Program-made: the position numbers and the translations under genes | The notes under the pieces: model-generated | Databases searched by the model: none | What the model saw: only the letters and a program-made list of their open reading frames with translations | Told to the model about the DNA's origin: nothing | Part shown: positions 23,945-34,612 of the stretch, piece by piece | Layout of the letters: every line of letters starts with the position of its first letter | Position numbering within the stretch: the stretch's first letter is position 1 | From: Lanius collurio | Taxonomy: Eukaryota; Chordata; Aves; Passeriformes; Laniidae | Direction: 5' to 3' | Assembly: GCA_020086605.1 (NCBI GenBank) | Contig: JACBWW010000038.1 | Location: forward strand, 6,886,250-6,950,249 | Length of the DNA: 64,000 nt

Positions 23945-24193
23945 TCATAGAATTGTAGAATGATTTGGATTAGCAGGGATCTTAAAGACCATCTCTTTCC
24001 AACACTGCTGTCACAGGCAGTAACACTTCCCACTAGACCAGGTTACTCAAAGCCCCATCCAGCCTGGCCTTGAACACTTCCAGGGATGGGGCATCCACGA
24101 ATTCTCAGGCAAACTGTTCCAGTGCCTCACCACCCTCACAGCAAAGAATTTCTTCCTAATTTCTGATCTAAACCTATGCTCTTTCAATTTAAA
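23945..24193 (-). mobile_element. CR1 LINE 3' fragment
   Basis: On the plus strand it starts with the inverted CR1 tail (TTCATAGAATTGTAGAATG), then gggatcttaaagaccatc, ccccatccagcctggccttg, acacttccagggatggggca and cagcaaagaatttcttccta. These are in the standard order for a minus-strand CR1 3' end. About 250 bp remain, truncated near 24193. Divergence is moderate. Confidence 0.93.
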
Positions 24194-24275
24194 GTATTTG
24201 TGTGAAAATTACCTTGCAATTTAGGGACTAAGAACATAAAAAATTAATTCATTAGTGGTTGCAGCCCCATCAGGC

Positions 24276-24293
24276 TCACACTCATGAGTGTGA
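24276..24293. repeat. Perfect 18-bp palindrome with T-box-like half-sites
   Basis: The sequence TCACACTCATGAGTGTGA is identical to its reverse complement. Its arms TCACAC / GTGTGA match the core of T-box half-sites, in the inverted arrangement bound by Brachyury-type dimers, but the centre is two bases longer than the classical palindromic site. It lies 83 bp beyond the truncated end of a CR1 fragment. Binding is inference only. Confidence 0.45.
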
Positions 24294-24959
24294 TATAAAC
24301 CAGGGGTCTTCCAAGAACAAACCAGCTTAATACAGGCAGAAAAGATATTGATTGTCTAAAGTAGTTACACTTAAAACTGTAGGGAATTAAAGCAATGCAG
24401 AGTTTTGCACAGAGCATCTTGGCATGTAACTCTAATATAATTAGTGAATCCTTGCAATCACCACCTTCTTTTAAACTAAGAGTCAATGTAACAAGAAAGA
24501 GAAGGGCATTTTTAACACGGCTTTTCACATGCCTGCAGTTAAGCACTTAAATTTGCATCTTTGCACCCAAGTAAGAAGCTGGATGTTTATACAATACATG
24601 TAAATAAGCAATAAATGGTGATATTAAAGATGGGATATGTCCCTACAAATAGCTCTCAGCTCAAGCCTAGTAACAAAATAGAGCTTCTTTTATCTCGGGC
24701 TCATTTAAGGCCTACCTAATAAAGCCATGTTTGCAATGGTGTTTCAGTCTGTAACATTTAGTGGGCCTGCTAGTATTGGGTGAGAGGTGTTAAATGCTTC
24801 TACACTGGCAGTAAAGTGTGATAATCAATCGAATTAAGGCAGTTCACTGGAAACAACATGTGTTCCCTAGTCTAAACAGTCCCGGGGGAGTTTTCTAAAG
24901 TTCAGTGTCTGATACTATGCTCTTAAAATGGAGGCAGCACAATCCTGGTTTTTTGTTTG

Positions 24960-24978
24960 TTTTTTTTTTTTTTTTTTT
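24960..24978. repeat. T(19) homopolymer
   Basis: An uninterrupted T run preceded by TTTTTTGTTTG and followed by AATTTCTCC. No retrocopy body is recognisable on the minus strand. Confidence 0.9.
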
Positions 24979-26105
24979 AATTTCTCCTGTTCCAGGCATG
25001 CAGTGAAAGCAGGTTGAATTTGGCCATGCAAGCTGGCCAAGGGAACTGGCTGAGAATAAAGCCAGTATGTGTAGGGGCTTCCCAGTGGCCAGGCAGGACT
25101 GAGGTGGAAGGTGGCAGCAGGGCACACAGCAGGGACACCGGGAGGGTTGTGTCCAGCCAAAAGGGTGGCCATGGAATGACACAGGCCACATTCCCGCTGG
25201 CACATCACCTCAGGATGGGATGTCACACTAGGCCCTGCTGCTAGAGCCGGAGTATACTTGTGTATGTACCAGCCAGAGAGTCCTTTTCCACGGTTTTCAG
25301 CTTGGTTTGAGGAAATGGTCTGTAAACTGCACTTTTAAAATAGCCCTTGGCTGGTGCCTGCATTAGCTCTGCTGGCAGATGCCTTTGTGTGAGTGCACAT
25401 ATCTGGTTAGAGGGAGTCTATTCCACACTGTATTTAGGCAGTATCTTTGTTATCTGCATTTTCTTTTTCTTGCCACTAGCAACAAAGAGACTATGTTTGT
25501 TTTGTGCATAAATCCTCTTTATACTCTTTATTCTCTGAAGGAGCTGGATAAAAAAAAAAAAATCTTTGGATGGTAGTTAATCACTGAGCAGATTTTTATT
25601 TTGACTAATTCTGTTCAGGTAGCAAAATATGTACTTGGATGACAGGATTAGAGAAACCCTAAATTGAATAGATGGATTTTTACTTTTAAGTGAAAAAAAC
25701 TTCAGATTCTAAAAGGATATAGGCCTTTGGAATCTGACTACGCCTGGGTTACAGCTGATATTAATGTGCATAACTGGGAGCAGAGGAAAGTGACAGTCTC
25801 TGAAGCAGTAGTTTACTGTGCTCCAGCTCTGAAAGAGTTTTATCTGTGTATAAACAGGAAGGCACAGAAAGCTGAAGAACCTTTCAGAAATATTTTTGTT
25901 CTACAGCATGACCAAGAAAGAATTTCAATCATTAGGACATATTTTGCTGGAGCTGACAAATTCATTTATGTAAATTGTGGGCTTGCCTTTTAAAGTTTCT
26001 TGTGAACAATGTTGTACAGTGATCCCTGTGAATTCCAAATGCATACTGAAGATAGAGAAGTGAGAACACAGCCTCTTGTTTTTCTTTGATAGTGGTTCCC
26101 TTCTC

Positions 26106-26130
26106 TTTTTTTTTTTTTTTTTTTTTTTTT
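26106..26130. repeat. T(25) homopolymer
   Basis: An uninterrupted run of 25 T between TTCTC and AATTTCC. The length is prone to slippage. No associated retrocopy is recognised. Confidence 0.9.
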
Positions 26131-26893
26131 AATTTCCAGCAGAAGAGCAGATTAATTCAGGGTGTTCTAAGAAATGTTAGTGGTTTGACTGATATTGTCC
26201 AATTACATGCCTTTGGTATAAGCTTGCTCTTCCTAAATAGGAAACATCAGTAGCTGAAGTATGGCTGAGACAAAAACTTGGACTTTCATTGGTATGCAAA
26301 AAGGCAATTCTATATGAACACAAACAAATGCATTTAAATATCTGTTAAATATTCCTGACATTGAGCAGCAAAACTACTATAGAAGATAGTAGGAAGTGCA
26401 GAACTGCAGGAAGATTTATTTGTCAGCCTTTTAGTGGGACACTTATAACGAAGAATGTACTTATTTCACTTGTCTATCAAAATATGACTTGCCTTGAATG
26501 GATGAGTAAAATTTTGCAGCTCTGCTTTAGAACAGGAACAGACTGATGCTGGGGCTGCCTTGGGAATTGCATTACTTTAATGTAACTTGTGCTGAGGGAG
26601 TTGTCTTGTTTATGCTTTGGTTTATTGCTTTTTTGCTGGTGTAAGTAGAAAAAGACACCCGCAAGATGATGATTTACACAGTACTGCTGATGTTATTCCC
26701 ATTACTTTGCCAGATATTTTTCATCTTTTCACCTCCCACCCCCTGAACTGAAACTTTCTTTGCCATGAGTCAGAGCAGAGCCTGGTGTGCTGAGCAGGTG
26801 TGGCTTGCAGTGCAGATGTGCTTTCCAGCTTTGTGCAGACACCCAGGATAAATGGAAAGGAGGAGGGGATAGCTGCTCTGTATGTGTAAATGC

Positions 26894-26959
26894 AAGGGAG
26901 AGACAGAGGGAGAGAGATGGAGGGAGGGAAGGGAGGAAGGGAGGGAGAGAAAAAGAGAG
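26894..26959. repeat. Purine-only tract with G-quadruplex potential
   Basis: The plus strand is almost purely A and G for about 65 bases (GGGAGAGACAGAGGGAGAG-like). It includes a core at about 26921-26945 with five GGG runs separated by one to five bases. The pattern fits an intramolecular G-quadruplex, and the homopurine-homopyrimidine character would also permit triplex DNA. Both are predictions from composition. Confidence 0.75.
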
Positions 26960-27341
26960 CGCATGTAATTTTCTGGCATGTAAATCCTGGAGAACACTGA
27001 GCAATATGGGCTGCTCTTACTCCCAGTCCAAGGGGAAAAATATACAGTGACTGCAGTCACATAGGGCAGAATATTGTCACTGTAGTGGCTTTTGTGCTTC
27101 TTGCCACCACCAGTGCCCAGAGTAATAGAAGCCTCTGTCCCCACAACACAGTCTTGGGCTTCAAGGAGAATTTGGTATGTGCTGATTGGCAGCATCACCT
27201 CTCCTTCTCCTCGGACAACATGTACAAATCCTTTCAGACTCCCCTGTGGGCGGTGTACGTTGTTCTTGCATATTCCTGAAATGCCCTCAGTATGCATGAG
27301 GAGGGCTGTGTTGTGGGTAGCTTGGGCACTCCTGATGAGGC

Positions 27342-27572
27342 AAATGTCACTCAAAGGGACAGGAGATGAGTTTCCCTCCTCTGTGCATGCTCAGGCACTG
27401 AGACCAGGGAGCCCAAGTCTGCTAACCTGCTTTCTGTCCACTGGGAGGGTGAACTGGCTTCTTTCCTCAGAGATTTGAACTTAGTTTTCCATCTTTCTGG
27501 AATCCTTTATGAAATGAAGGGAAGGTTTTGGTTGACTGTAAAACCCAAGCTAAAAGGGCGGGCCTGCAAAGT
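27342..27572 (+). repeat. Unclassified duplicated unit, copy 2
   Basis: This is the second copy of the unit at 21115-21339, same orientation, 6.2 kb away, about 98 percent identical by eye, with a 6-bp AGTTTT insertion after GAACTT. Unlike copy 1 it is not inside a recognised LTR; the nearest LTR (family C, sense) begins 1.3 kb downstream. Its flanks differ completely from those of copy 1, so the shared block itself is the unit that was copied. A short plus-strand frame after the acceptor-like site is open in both copies (shared residues HLSGILYEMKGRFWLTVK), but coding function is not claimed. Confidence 0.85.
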
Positions 27573-28876
27573 ACTCAGCTTGGCAGGAGCAGCCCTGACT
27601 AATGGGGAAGGGTCACTGACTTTGCAGAATAAAACTCTCCTGCATGTGTTATTGTTGTCAGCTCAGGCCTGAAAGTGCTGAAGTGGAGCTCAAAGGGGAA
27701 CTGGCGAACTCTGTCAATGAGTAATTGGGCAAAAGATCGAAAGGATTTGTGATGGGAAGCCATCAGTAGCATTAAAAGGAAACAAACAAGCACATATCAG
27801 TGTTTTGGATTTATTTGTGTTAGGAGAAATTCCTTAGGCGAGGAAGCTCCATTTATACATTCTTGTTGTAATTGCACAAACTGTGAGACTGGTTTGTGCA
27901 ATTTGAAAAACAAAAATAAAACAGAAAACGGGTGGGGGGGGGGGGGGGGGGGGTGCTTGGGAGGGGCAGGCAGGCTTGTCCTTCTCTGGAAAGAGGATTC
28001 AGTTCTAAACTTTTGTTCATCTGCAACAATACATAGGGGCTATGCAGTGACTGCCTGAATGTTAGATTATAGCACTTGTTTTACTCTTTATGTCTGTGTC
28101 TTGTATGACCCAGTTTGTACCAGCAACATCTGAATGTTTTGGCTTACTTTGAAAGACTAGGAGAGTTAAGGGTCTTTCATGAAGTAAAAGAAAATCCTGA
28201 AAATAGCCCTCTGTGATTTCAGAATTGTATTCTTAGCGGTATTAGCATATAGCTGGAGTTAATTCATTTGCATTAGTGAAAAGTCAAAGTGAGAGCAGAA
28301 TTAGGCCTTTTTGAAAACCAAGCCAGATTCATATGTGATGCAACTCCATCTTCGCTTTGAACGGAAAACCTGTCATGTTGCTTGTGAACCTGGAGACATG
28401 GATGTGTCACATTCATCCCAAACAGAAGCTGTATGACATACCAAAGGAGAGGATTTTCCTCAGAGTTGGACTGGGGCCCCTGGCTTTCCAGCCATTCCAG
28501 TAGTGGGCAGAGCGCCAGCATAGGATTTGCTGAGGTGATCCAGCCAAGTTTGTTCTGTACAGTGGCTTGGGGCAGAGACCTGTCCCTCCTGTCCTCTGTT
28601 CACCATCCACAGAGCCCATGCTGAGCTGGCCTCTCCTACTTTGAAAGCTGTCTGGTTCTCCAGCCTCTATTGCTGCTTGTCTCTGGCCCTATGTAGGCAT
28701 AGCTTTAGGTGTTTAAATATGTAGGTTTATGTTTTGGAGGGAATGAGGTGGTGGTTAGCAGTACTGTGGGATCTCAGCACATAATTGCCATGGATTTCAG
28801 AAGGAACTGGGTGCTCAGCTTCCATAGGCACTTTGGAAGTCCCAAGAGATGCTATCATGAGGCCTTCAAGGAGGAA
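27573..28876. other. Unique non-coding DNA with a poly-G run
   Basis: No gene or mobile element recognised. It contains a 20-base G run at 27934-27953. A plus-strand open frame beginning near 28709 continues into the LTR at 28877 and is treated as chance. Confidence 0.5.
27934..27953. repeat. G(20) homopolymer
   Basis: Twenty uninterrupted G follow ACGGGT and precede TGCTTGG. Such runs form quadruplexes and are often miscounted in sequencing, so the exact length is uncertain. Confidence 0.85.
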
Positions 28877-29816
28877 TGTTGGGGTTTTGGGAGTTCCCTT
28901 CCTCTTGAGGAATCCTTGAAGAATTTTCTCCCATATATGTTACTGAGGCAACAAATTGCTGGGTACTTGGGAGAAACAAAAGAAGTGGAGAGAAGGAGCC
29001 CATTTTGGGCTACTGTCTTCACCTGGGTATGCCCGGGACTCTCAGCTCTTTGTGGAGATGGGGAGAAAGGCTGCCATTCTCATCAGCACTGCAGGCTTCC
29101 TGCTGTTTTTCCTTCCTGCTGGAGAAACCCTGTGATCCCAAACCTGTCCTTCCCTGCCCCTCTGGGAGCTGGGCTGCACACCCTGCTGCCTCCAGTCTTC
29201 GCTACTCTGTAGCCCTGCCCATCCTGCCTGCCCAGACCTCCGGGGATTCCTACCACCGCTCAGCAGTTCGATATATCTTGCCTGCCACCCGGAATTTGTG
29301 CTCCTACTGCTGTTCCAGCCTGCTGTGCAGCCTGCTGTTTCCCAAGAGTCCGGACAGACGCCAGGATCAGCTGTCCAGGGAGGTTTGTGAAGCCTTTGGT
29401 TCATCTCCTCCTGAGAGCTAAGCCGCCATTACTGCGTGCTCCCCGAGCTCGCTCCGGAGCGCCCCCTGCAGCCGCGGGGGAACCATCGCACCTGCCCTGC
29501 TCACCGGGAGCCGCCAGCGCCCCTGCCGGCTGTGACTGGAACTGCACCAGAGGGGAAAAGGCACCTGACAGCCGAGAGAGGCTGGCACTGGGTTTGTGGT
29601 TCTGTTTGTTGTCACCACTATAGTTATTGTTGTTTGTTTGCCTGTTTATATATCTGTATTTTAGTAAAGAACTGTTATTCCTATTCTTTATGTCTTTGTC
29701 TGAAAGCCCCTTAATTTCAAAATTATAATAATTCAGAGAGAAGGGGGTTGCATCCTTCACTTCAAGGGAGGCTCCTGCCTTCCTTAACAGATATCTGTCT
29801 TTTTTAAACCGAGACA
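28877..29816 (+). mobile_element. Solo LTR, family C, sense orientation
   Basis: The 940-bp LTR runs from TGTTGGGGTTTTGGGAG to ...TTTAAACCGAGACA and is flanked by a perfect 5-bp target duplication AGGAA (28872-28876 and 29817-29821). A 6-bp AGGAAT reading is possible only if the first LTR base is shared. A polyadenylation-signal variant AGTAAA (29663-29668) precedes the block gaactgttattcctattc and the end block taatttcaaaattataataa. GC-rich, CpG-rich DNA lies at 29430-29540. It is the reverse-orientation relative of 20356-21702 and lacks that copy's extra segment. No internal viral region remains. Confidence 0.87.
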
Positions 29817-30294
29817 AGGAATTTCTTCCTCTCCTTGGTTTTCCCAGTTATCCTTTGGCTGATGCAGAACGGTTGATAACCCATGCAAACTTGTAGCAAA
29901 ATTATAAATCTCCTTAGCTGTGAACATGCATTATTTTTGAAATCTTTGAGATTATGACTCAACAAGACATTGAACGTTATTTTTAATCATACTGCCCTTT
30001 AGATGTATTTTCATTAAATGACAGGGTCTTCATTTATTTCTGTTTAAGAAAAGAATAAGAAAAAGCGAGTTAGACCTTCCTTAAAGCATATATTATTGGA
30101 CATAGTTCTCTCTGAACTGAATAATTACGATCTCTAAAATCCTTCCTCAGATGGATTCTCCATACCTGTAATAACATGTATCCTTTTTGAAACGAGATAG
30201 CAAGTATTTGAGTGGGGAGTGTTCACGAAGGCTTTACTTACTCCTTTACTTTTTTTTTTTAATTTCCTTGTATTAACACATTCTCCTATCCTGT
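29817..30294. other. Unique AT-rich DNA between LTRs
   Basis: I see no gene or repeat between the family C and family B LTRs, apart from a short T run at 30250-30260. The last five bases (CCTGT) are the target duplication of the next LTR. Confidence 0.6.
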
Positions 30295-31610
30295 TGTTGT
30301 GGTTTGACACAACTAAGTGTCAAGCTTCTAAAAATATCAGTTATTTTATAAGGAAAACAAAATAAGAAAATATTGAGGAAAACTAGATAGCTGCGAGGCA
30401 AAAAACAGGTTCAAACTTAAACAACTGCCATACAAGGAGAAAGTTTTATTACTAACAGAATTAAAAGTTAAAAGATATAACAAGAAATTAAAACACACAC
30501 ACCCTCCCCCCTGCTCCCTTCTTCTCAGCGCTTTACTCTTTTTCTTAACTAGCACAAAAGATAACATAGGATTCTAGTCAGTGTTACAGTTCTTAAAAAG
30601 TCACTTTCTTATGCTTAAGGAAAAAAGGGTTTCTTCTTGCTTCATGTGGTTTCTCAAGCTGTCCCCAACAACAGACCTGCCCGGAAAGAAACAATCTGCT
30701 GTGGTGTAATACATCTCTTCTATGAAAAAATACCAGTTTTTTCACACTGCCACACCTGGGCCATCACATGGGGTTATCAATCTTTTTAAGGATGAATCAT
30801 TTTGGGCCTGAACACAAAGGTTTTTTCTGCTACAAATCTTTAAAAGCTTCTCACTGCTTCTATATATATCTTGGCATAGGCACTCTTTCTTCACAAACTT
30901 TACGGGCCACACGTGAGTCTTCCATCCCCCCATGTACTTCAAATGGATTAAAGAGACAAACAGTTTGAGATATTACAGTTTCTTACCACCGCATGCAAGA
31001 AGTTTTTTTAAGCTACGTGCGAGGAACGCGGCACTGCCCCTTTTCTTTGTCGCCATTTTCAGCTCCGTCTCACATGGCTCTTTCTCTTTGACTCTAAAAC
31101 CTCTATGTTGAAGAGTGTTCTTGTTCAGGCTTTATGGTGACTTCGCTCTTTTTGTGCTGCTGGCTGCAGAAAGGAGGCTCCCACCAGCTCTCGCCAACTC
31201 CTGCCGGCTCCATGCGGAGAACGGGGCAGGGGGGGGCCGCTGGTCCCAAGAAGGTGCTCTGGAAAGATTCCAGCTGTGTAGCAGTCCATGGCTCGGTCTA
31301 GCTGTCTAGCAGTCCATGACTAGGTTTAGCTGCCTGGGCTCTGGGATGGCTCTTTCCCCAGCAACCCAGGGTCCCTGCTGCAACATCAGGAAGAGGGGAA
31401 GGGGGCCGGGGCTTCGGCCTGGTCTGACCCGTCCCGGCCCCGCGGGGCCTCAGCCCGGCAGGGCCTGGAGGCTCCGAGGCTGCCCCCACCTCCCCCAGGC
31501 GGGCTAGAACCAGAGGAACTCCTGCCTTTCTGTGCAGTTTAAATGTGTAAATTGAGAGAAGCGCCATTAGTCTAAAAATCTGTCTATCAACTCAGATTCA
31601 ACGCACTACA
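30295..31610 (-). mobile_element. Solo LTR, family B, antisense
   Basis: On the plus strand it starts TGTTGTGGTTTGACACAAC and ends ...CAACGCACTACA. A perfect 5-bp target duplication CCTGT is at 30290-30294 and 31611-31615. The polyadenylation signal (complement TTTATT, 30445-30450) lies near the 3' end on the minus strand, and a CpG-rich block at 31180-31510 lies in the U3-like part. It is the inverted, closely similar counterpart of 51580-52876: long blocks such as atctcaaactgtttgtctct and atggaagactcacgtgtggc are identical. The size of 1,316 bp and the 5-bp duplications fit an ERVL-type LTR. No internal region is present. Confidence 0.93.
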
Positions 31611-32014
31611 CCTGTTGTTTTGTTTCTTTGCCTCTTCTTTGCCACATCTTTGTCCTTCTGTATAGAGCAGGTGTTTTCACTCAGCTGCCTACAGCAATGC
31701 TGAAGAATTTTCTGGGCAGGTAAGGTAACATCCATCAGCAGGCATGAGGAAACCACAGTTCTTTATGAGCATTACCTTGCATTTGTCTACACTGAATTTC
31801 AGCTGATCATGGAATATTTCCTCAACATCTGTGGAAATTATATAGTTAATGACTGAGGGGAAGAGAGAGGGTAGAAATTAAATGGTCACAACATTTGCTG
31901 AATATTTGCTAGCAGAGAGGGAGGGCTCCTTTGAAATGAGACCAGTTTCTCACAATCTCATTCCTCTGTGCTATTCTCTCTCTCTCTCCATATCAAACAG
32001 CAGGTTTAGGGAAG
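31611..32014. other. Unique non-coding DNA between LTRs
   Basis: No gene is recognised. A short CT repeat (about 31974-31988) lies just before the next LTR. The last five bases, GGAAG, are its target duplication. Confidence 0.55.
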
Positions 32015-32641
32015 TGTACTAGTTTTAAAGCAAACTAGTGAGGGACTTCAAGTCAGAAATACAATTTAATAGGAAAGAAATAAAATAAATGTAATAGTAC
32101 AAAAAAACACCACAACCCACTGACAGAGTCAGAGTACAAAACCTGACCCCCTGACAGTCAGGGGGTTAGCAGCAGTTCAATTTAAATGGTGGCTGCAGTC
32201 CTCCTGAAGTGATGGTTCTGTTGAAGCAGTGGCTCTGTAGAGAAGGTCCTGTCTTCCTCTGAAGGTGCAGTGGCAATGTAGAAGGGTCTGGTCTTCCTCT
32301 GAGAATCCAGTGGAAAAGCTGCCTGTGGTGTTCAAAATCTCCCCTTATATCCAGGCTGGAAGGCTTGGTTCCTCCCTCTGGGCGGAGCATCTCACAATGG
32401 GTGATATAGTCTTATCAGTCATGCGGTGATGGCCCATTAGCAGGAGATAGTATAGGAGAGATAAAGGACTCTGCCCCACCTGGTGTCAACAGCTGGCCCA
32501 TTAACAGAAGATAGCCTCATGAGCTTATCAGGGATGAGTCATGAGGGAGGTGGGGAACACTGTCCCACCAGTTTTAACAGTTTATGAAGATGGTGACAGA
32601 ATACAGACTTTTGGGTACATTTTACATTGCAACCCAGGACA
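32015..32641 (-). mobile_element. Solo LTR, family A, antisense
   Basis: On the minus strand it starts TGTCCTGGGTTGCAATG and ends ...AAACTAGTACA. A perfect 5-bp target duplication GGAAG lies at 32010-32014 and 32642-32646. It is 627 bp long and contains no insert, so it shows the undisturbed version of the site where the nested LTR landed in the related copy (8455-10741). Minus-strand ATTAAA near the 3' end (complement of 32064-32069) may be the polyadenylation signal. No internal viral sequence is present. Confidence 0.9.
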
Positions 32642-34288
32642 GGAAGGTATGCAAGAAATTTCCTTTAGTTGTCTCCATTTCATGAAGACAGGGCAGTGTG
32701 AAGTTGGTGTTGCAGGAGTTGTGTGCAGGGATTGTTTCAGGGCTTCCATTTACTCGGGAAAGGGAAGGTGGATCCCCTGGCCTGGATGGGGTGGGGAGGG
32801 TGGAGGAAGCTGCTGGCAAACATTTGCCCCTAAAACCGAGAGCTGTAAGGGCAGAGCTCACAGCAGGCTTTCCAGCACGTAATAAAGCTTCCAGGGTTAG
32901 GAGGCTGCTTTTCTGTTCCCTATGCTTATGGGTAGATTCCTCACCAAGGTAAGATTTTGCGAAAGTGTCTTTCTCCTTGAAAGAAAACCAGCTAAAAATA
33001 ATACACAAGTTCTTAGTTCCAGTGCAGAACAAAGTTATTGTTGCCTCCTCTAGATTTGTGCTTGCCTTATGTTAGGAGGGACACTGATCTATCACTTGAG
33101 GTAAAACTGGCTGGTGCTGGGGCACCCATCTGGGGCAAAGGCTGTGTTTGCTACCACAGAGGACTCTGAATCACATTAAATAAAGAGAAAGATGACTGTA
33201 ACCTACATTGAGTTCAGCTGCCTATAGTTGAGAACACACAATTTGGGAAGTCTTAAAATGATTTTTATAAACAGAAAAGCACTACCTAGAAAGTTCAATT
33301 CAATTTTCAATTATACAAGCCAAGATTCAGATCTGTATTCCATCCAAGCACCAGGAACTTCACTGTTGTCACTACTGTTTCTTCTCTACGCTGTGGTACA
33401 TTTATTGTCCAGGAAGCTCTAGGGCACATGAAAGTTTATTTTCTAAGCAGATTTACACCTGGTCTTGTTGAAACCTCATTGATGCTGTGGAGTGATGCAA
33501 GTACATATGTATTTAGGATATGTGTCTGTAGACTTTCTAGGCAGCCTGTGGCAAAAGCAAACAGAATGTTTCAAATGTATTTCTGTCTTTAAAGACCAAA
33601 CACACCAGCTGAACCATCCACAGTTCCCATTGCCATGCAAGCTCCAGACCCTGCATGCTAAAGCAGTTGGGGTGAACCAGTTTTGAGCACCACCTCTAGC
33701 TAAAGATTTGGCATATGAATTATAATTTGTGTGAATGACTTTTAAACAAAACTCTGATCATTCTTTAAAGAAAATTTCTCTTATTTCATACAGGCTGTTC
33801 ATGTGTTTGATATGACACCCAAAGGTGGTAAAGCACCATTTTAAAAAAAAGCATCTTTCTTGAATGTGAATTTTTGTTCCTACTTATGCTTCTCCCTGAG
33901 CACCCATCTGCTCTGGGTTTGTAAATGGCACACATCACTTCACAGGGAAGTACAGCCATGGAAAAGTGCCCGTGACTGCTGCTGAGATCAGGATCATGGG
34001 TGCAGAAAGGAAGGTTGATCTTGGCCTCTCTCCATGGAGAACACCATCCTGTCAGAGACCTGTGGATTTCATCTGTGGCCTCAACTCTGGCACTGAGCTT
34101 CCAAGGCTTTGGGGGAAACTTAAACATGGTTAATGTCTTTGTGTTGGTTTGCCAAAGCACCTGCTATTGCAGTGTTTCACTATGGCATGTACCGGGCTGA
34201 GTGAGTTTTGGAAAGCAGCATAGTGATCAAAATAGTGCAGTGCAATGCTTTCAGTACTTACCATTTTCCCTTCTGATTTAATATTTGT
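32642..34288. other. Unique non-coding DNA
   Basis: Overlapping frames of 60-136 codons occur on both strands around 32.5-33.0 kb, but none shows a recognisable domain or consistent splice signals. No repeat is identified. Confidence 0.5.
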
Positions 34289-34612
34289 CACAGAATCACT
34301 ACGGTTTCAAAAGACCTCTAAGATCATTGAGTCTAATTGTTAACACAGCACTGCTGTGGTCATTGCTAAACTGTGTCCCCAACTGCCACATCTACACATC
34401 TTTTAAACACTTCCAGGGATAGTGACTCCACCACTTCCCTAGGCAGCCTGTTCCAATGCCTGACCACCCCTCTCAGTGAAGACTTTTCTCCTAATATCCA
34501 GTCCTAACCTTCCCTGGCACAACTTGAGGCCATTTCCTCTTTTCCTATCATTTGTTACCTGGGAAAAGAGACTGATCCCCCCACCTCACAGCAGCCTTCT
34601 TTCCTGTCTTTT
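34289..34612 (-). mobile_element. CR1 LINE 3' fragment
   Basis: The plus strand begins CACAGAATCACTACGG and passes through aagacctctaagatcattga, aacacttccagggatagtga, aggcagcctgttccaatgcc, gaccacccctctcagtgaag and ctaatatccagtcctaacct. This is the CR1 3' end in minus orientation. It belongs to the subfamily type with AACACTTCCAGGGATAGTGACTCC-like wording, different from the copies at 6123 and 23945. Truncated near 34612. Confidence 0.92.

Larger units (their letters stand above)
24194..27341. other. Unique non-coding DNA with simple repeats
   Basis: No supported gene. The interval contains a perfect 18-bp palindrome (24276-24293), a repeat-free AT-rich stretch at 24.56-24.88 kb, T runs at 24960-24978 and 26106-26130, an A run at 25550-25562, and a purine tract at 26894-26959. 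A plus-strand frame open from 25694 to 25993 and a 194-codon minus-strand frame (26770-27354) have no recognised domain. The latter runs through the low-complexity purine tract. Confidence 0.45.

Noticed and set aside
25694..25993. 100-codon plus-strand frame with balanced composition
   Set aside because: It has no ATG start, no recognised family and weak splice context. Kept only as a note in the interval description.
26770..27354. Longest open frame (194 codons, minus strand)
   Set aside because: It runs through a low-complexity purine tract and into the repeated unit, has no recognised domain, and competing frames exist on the other strand.
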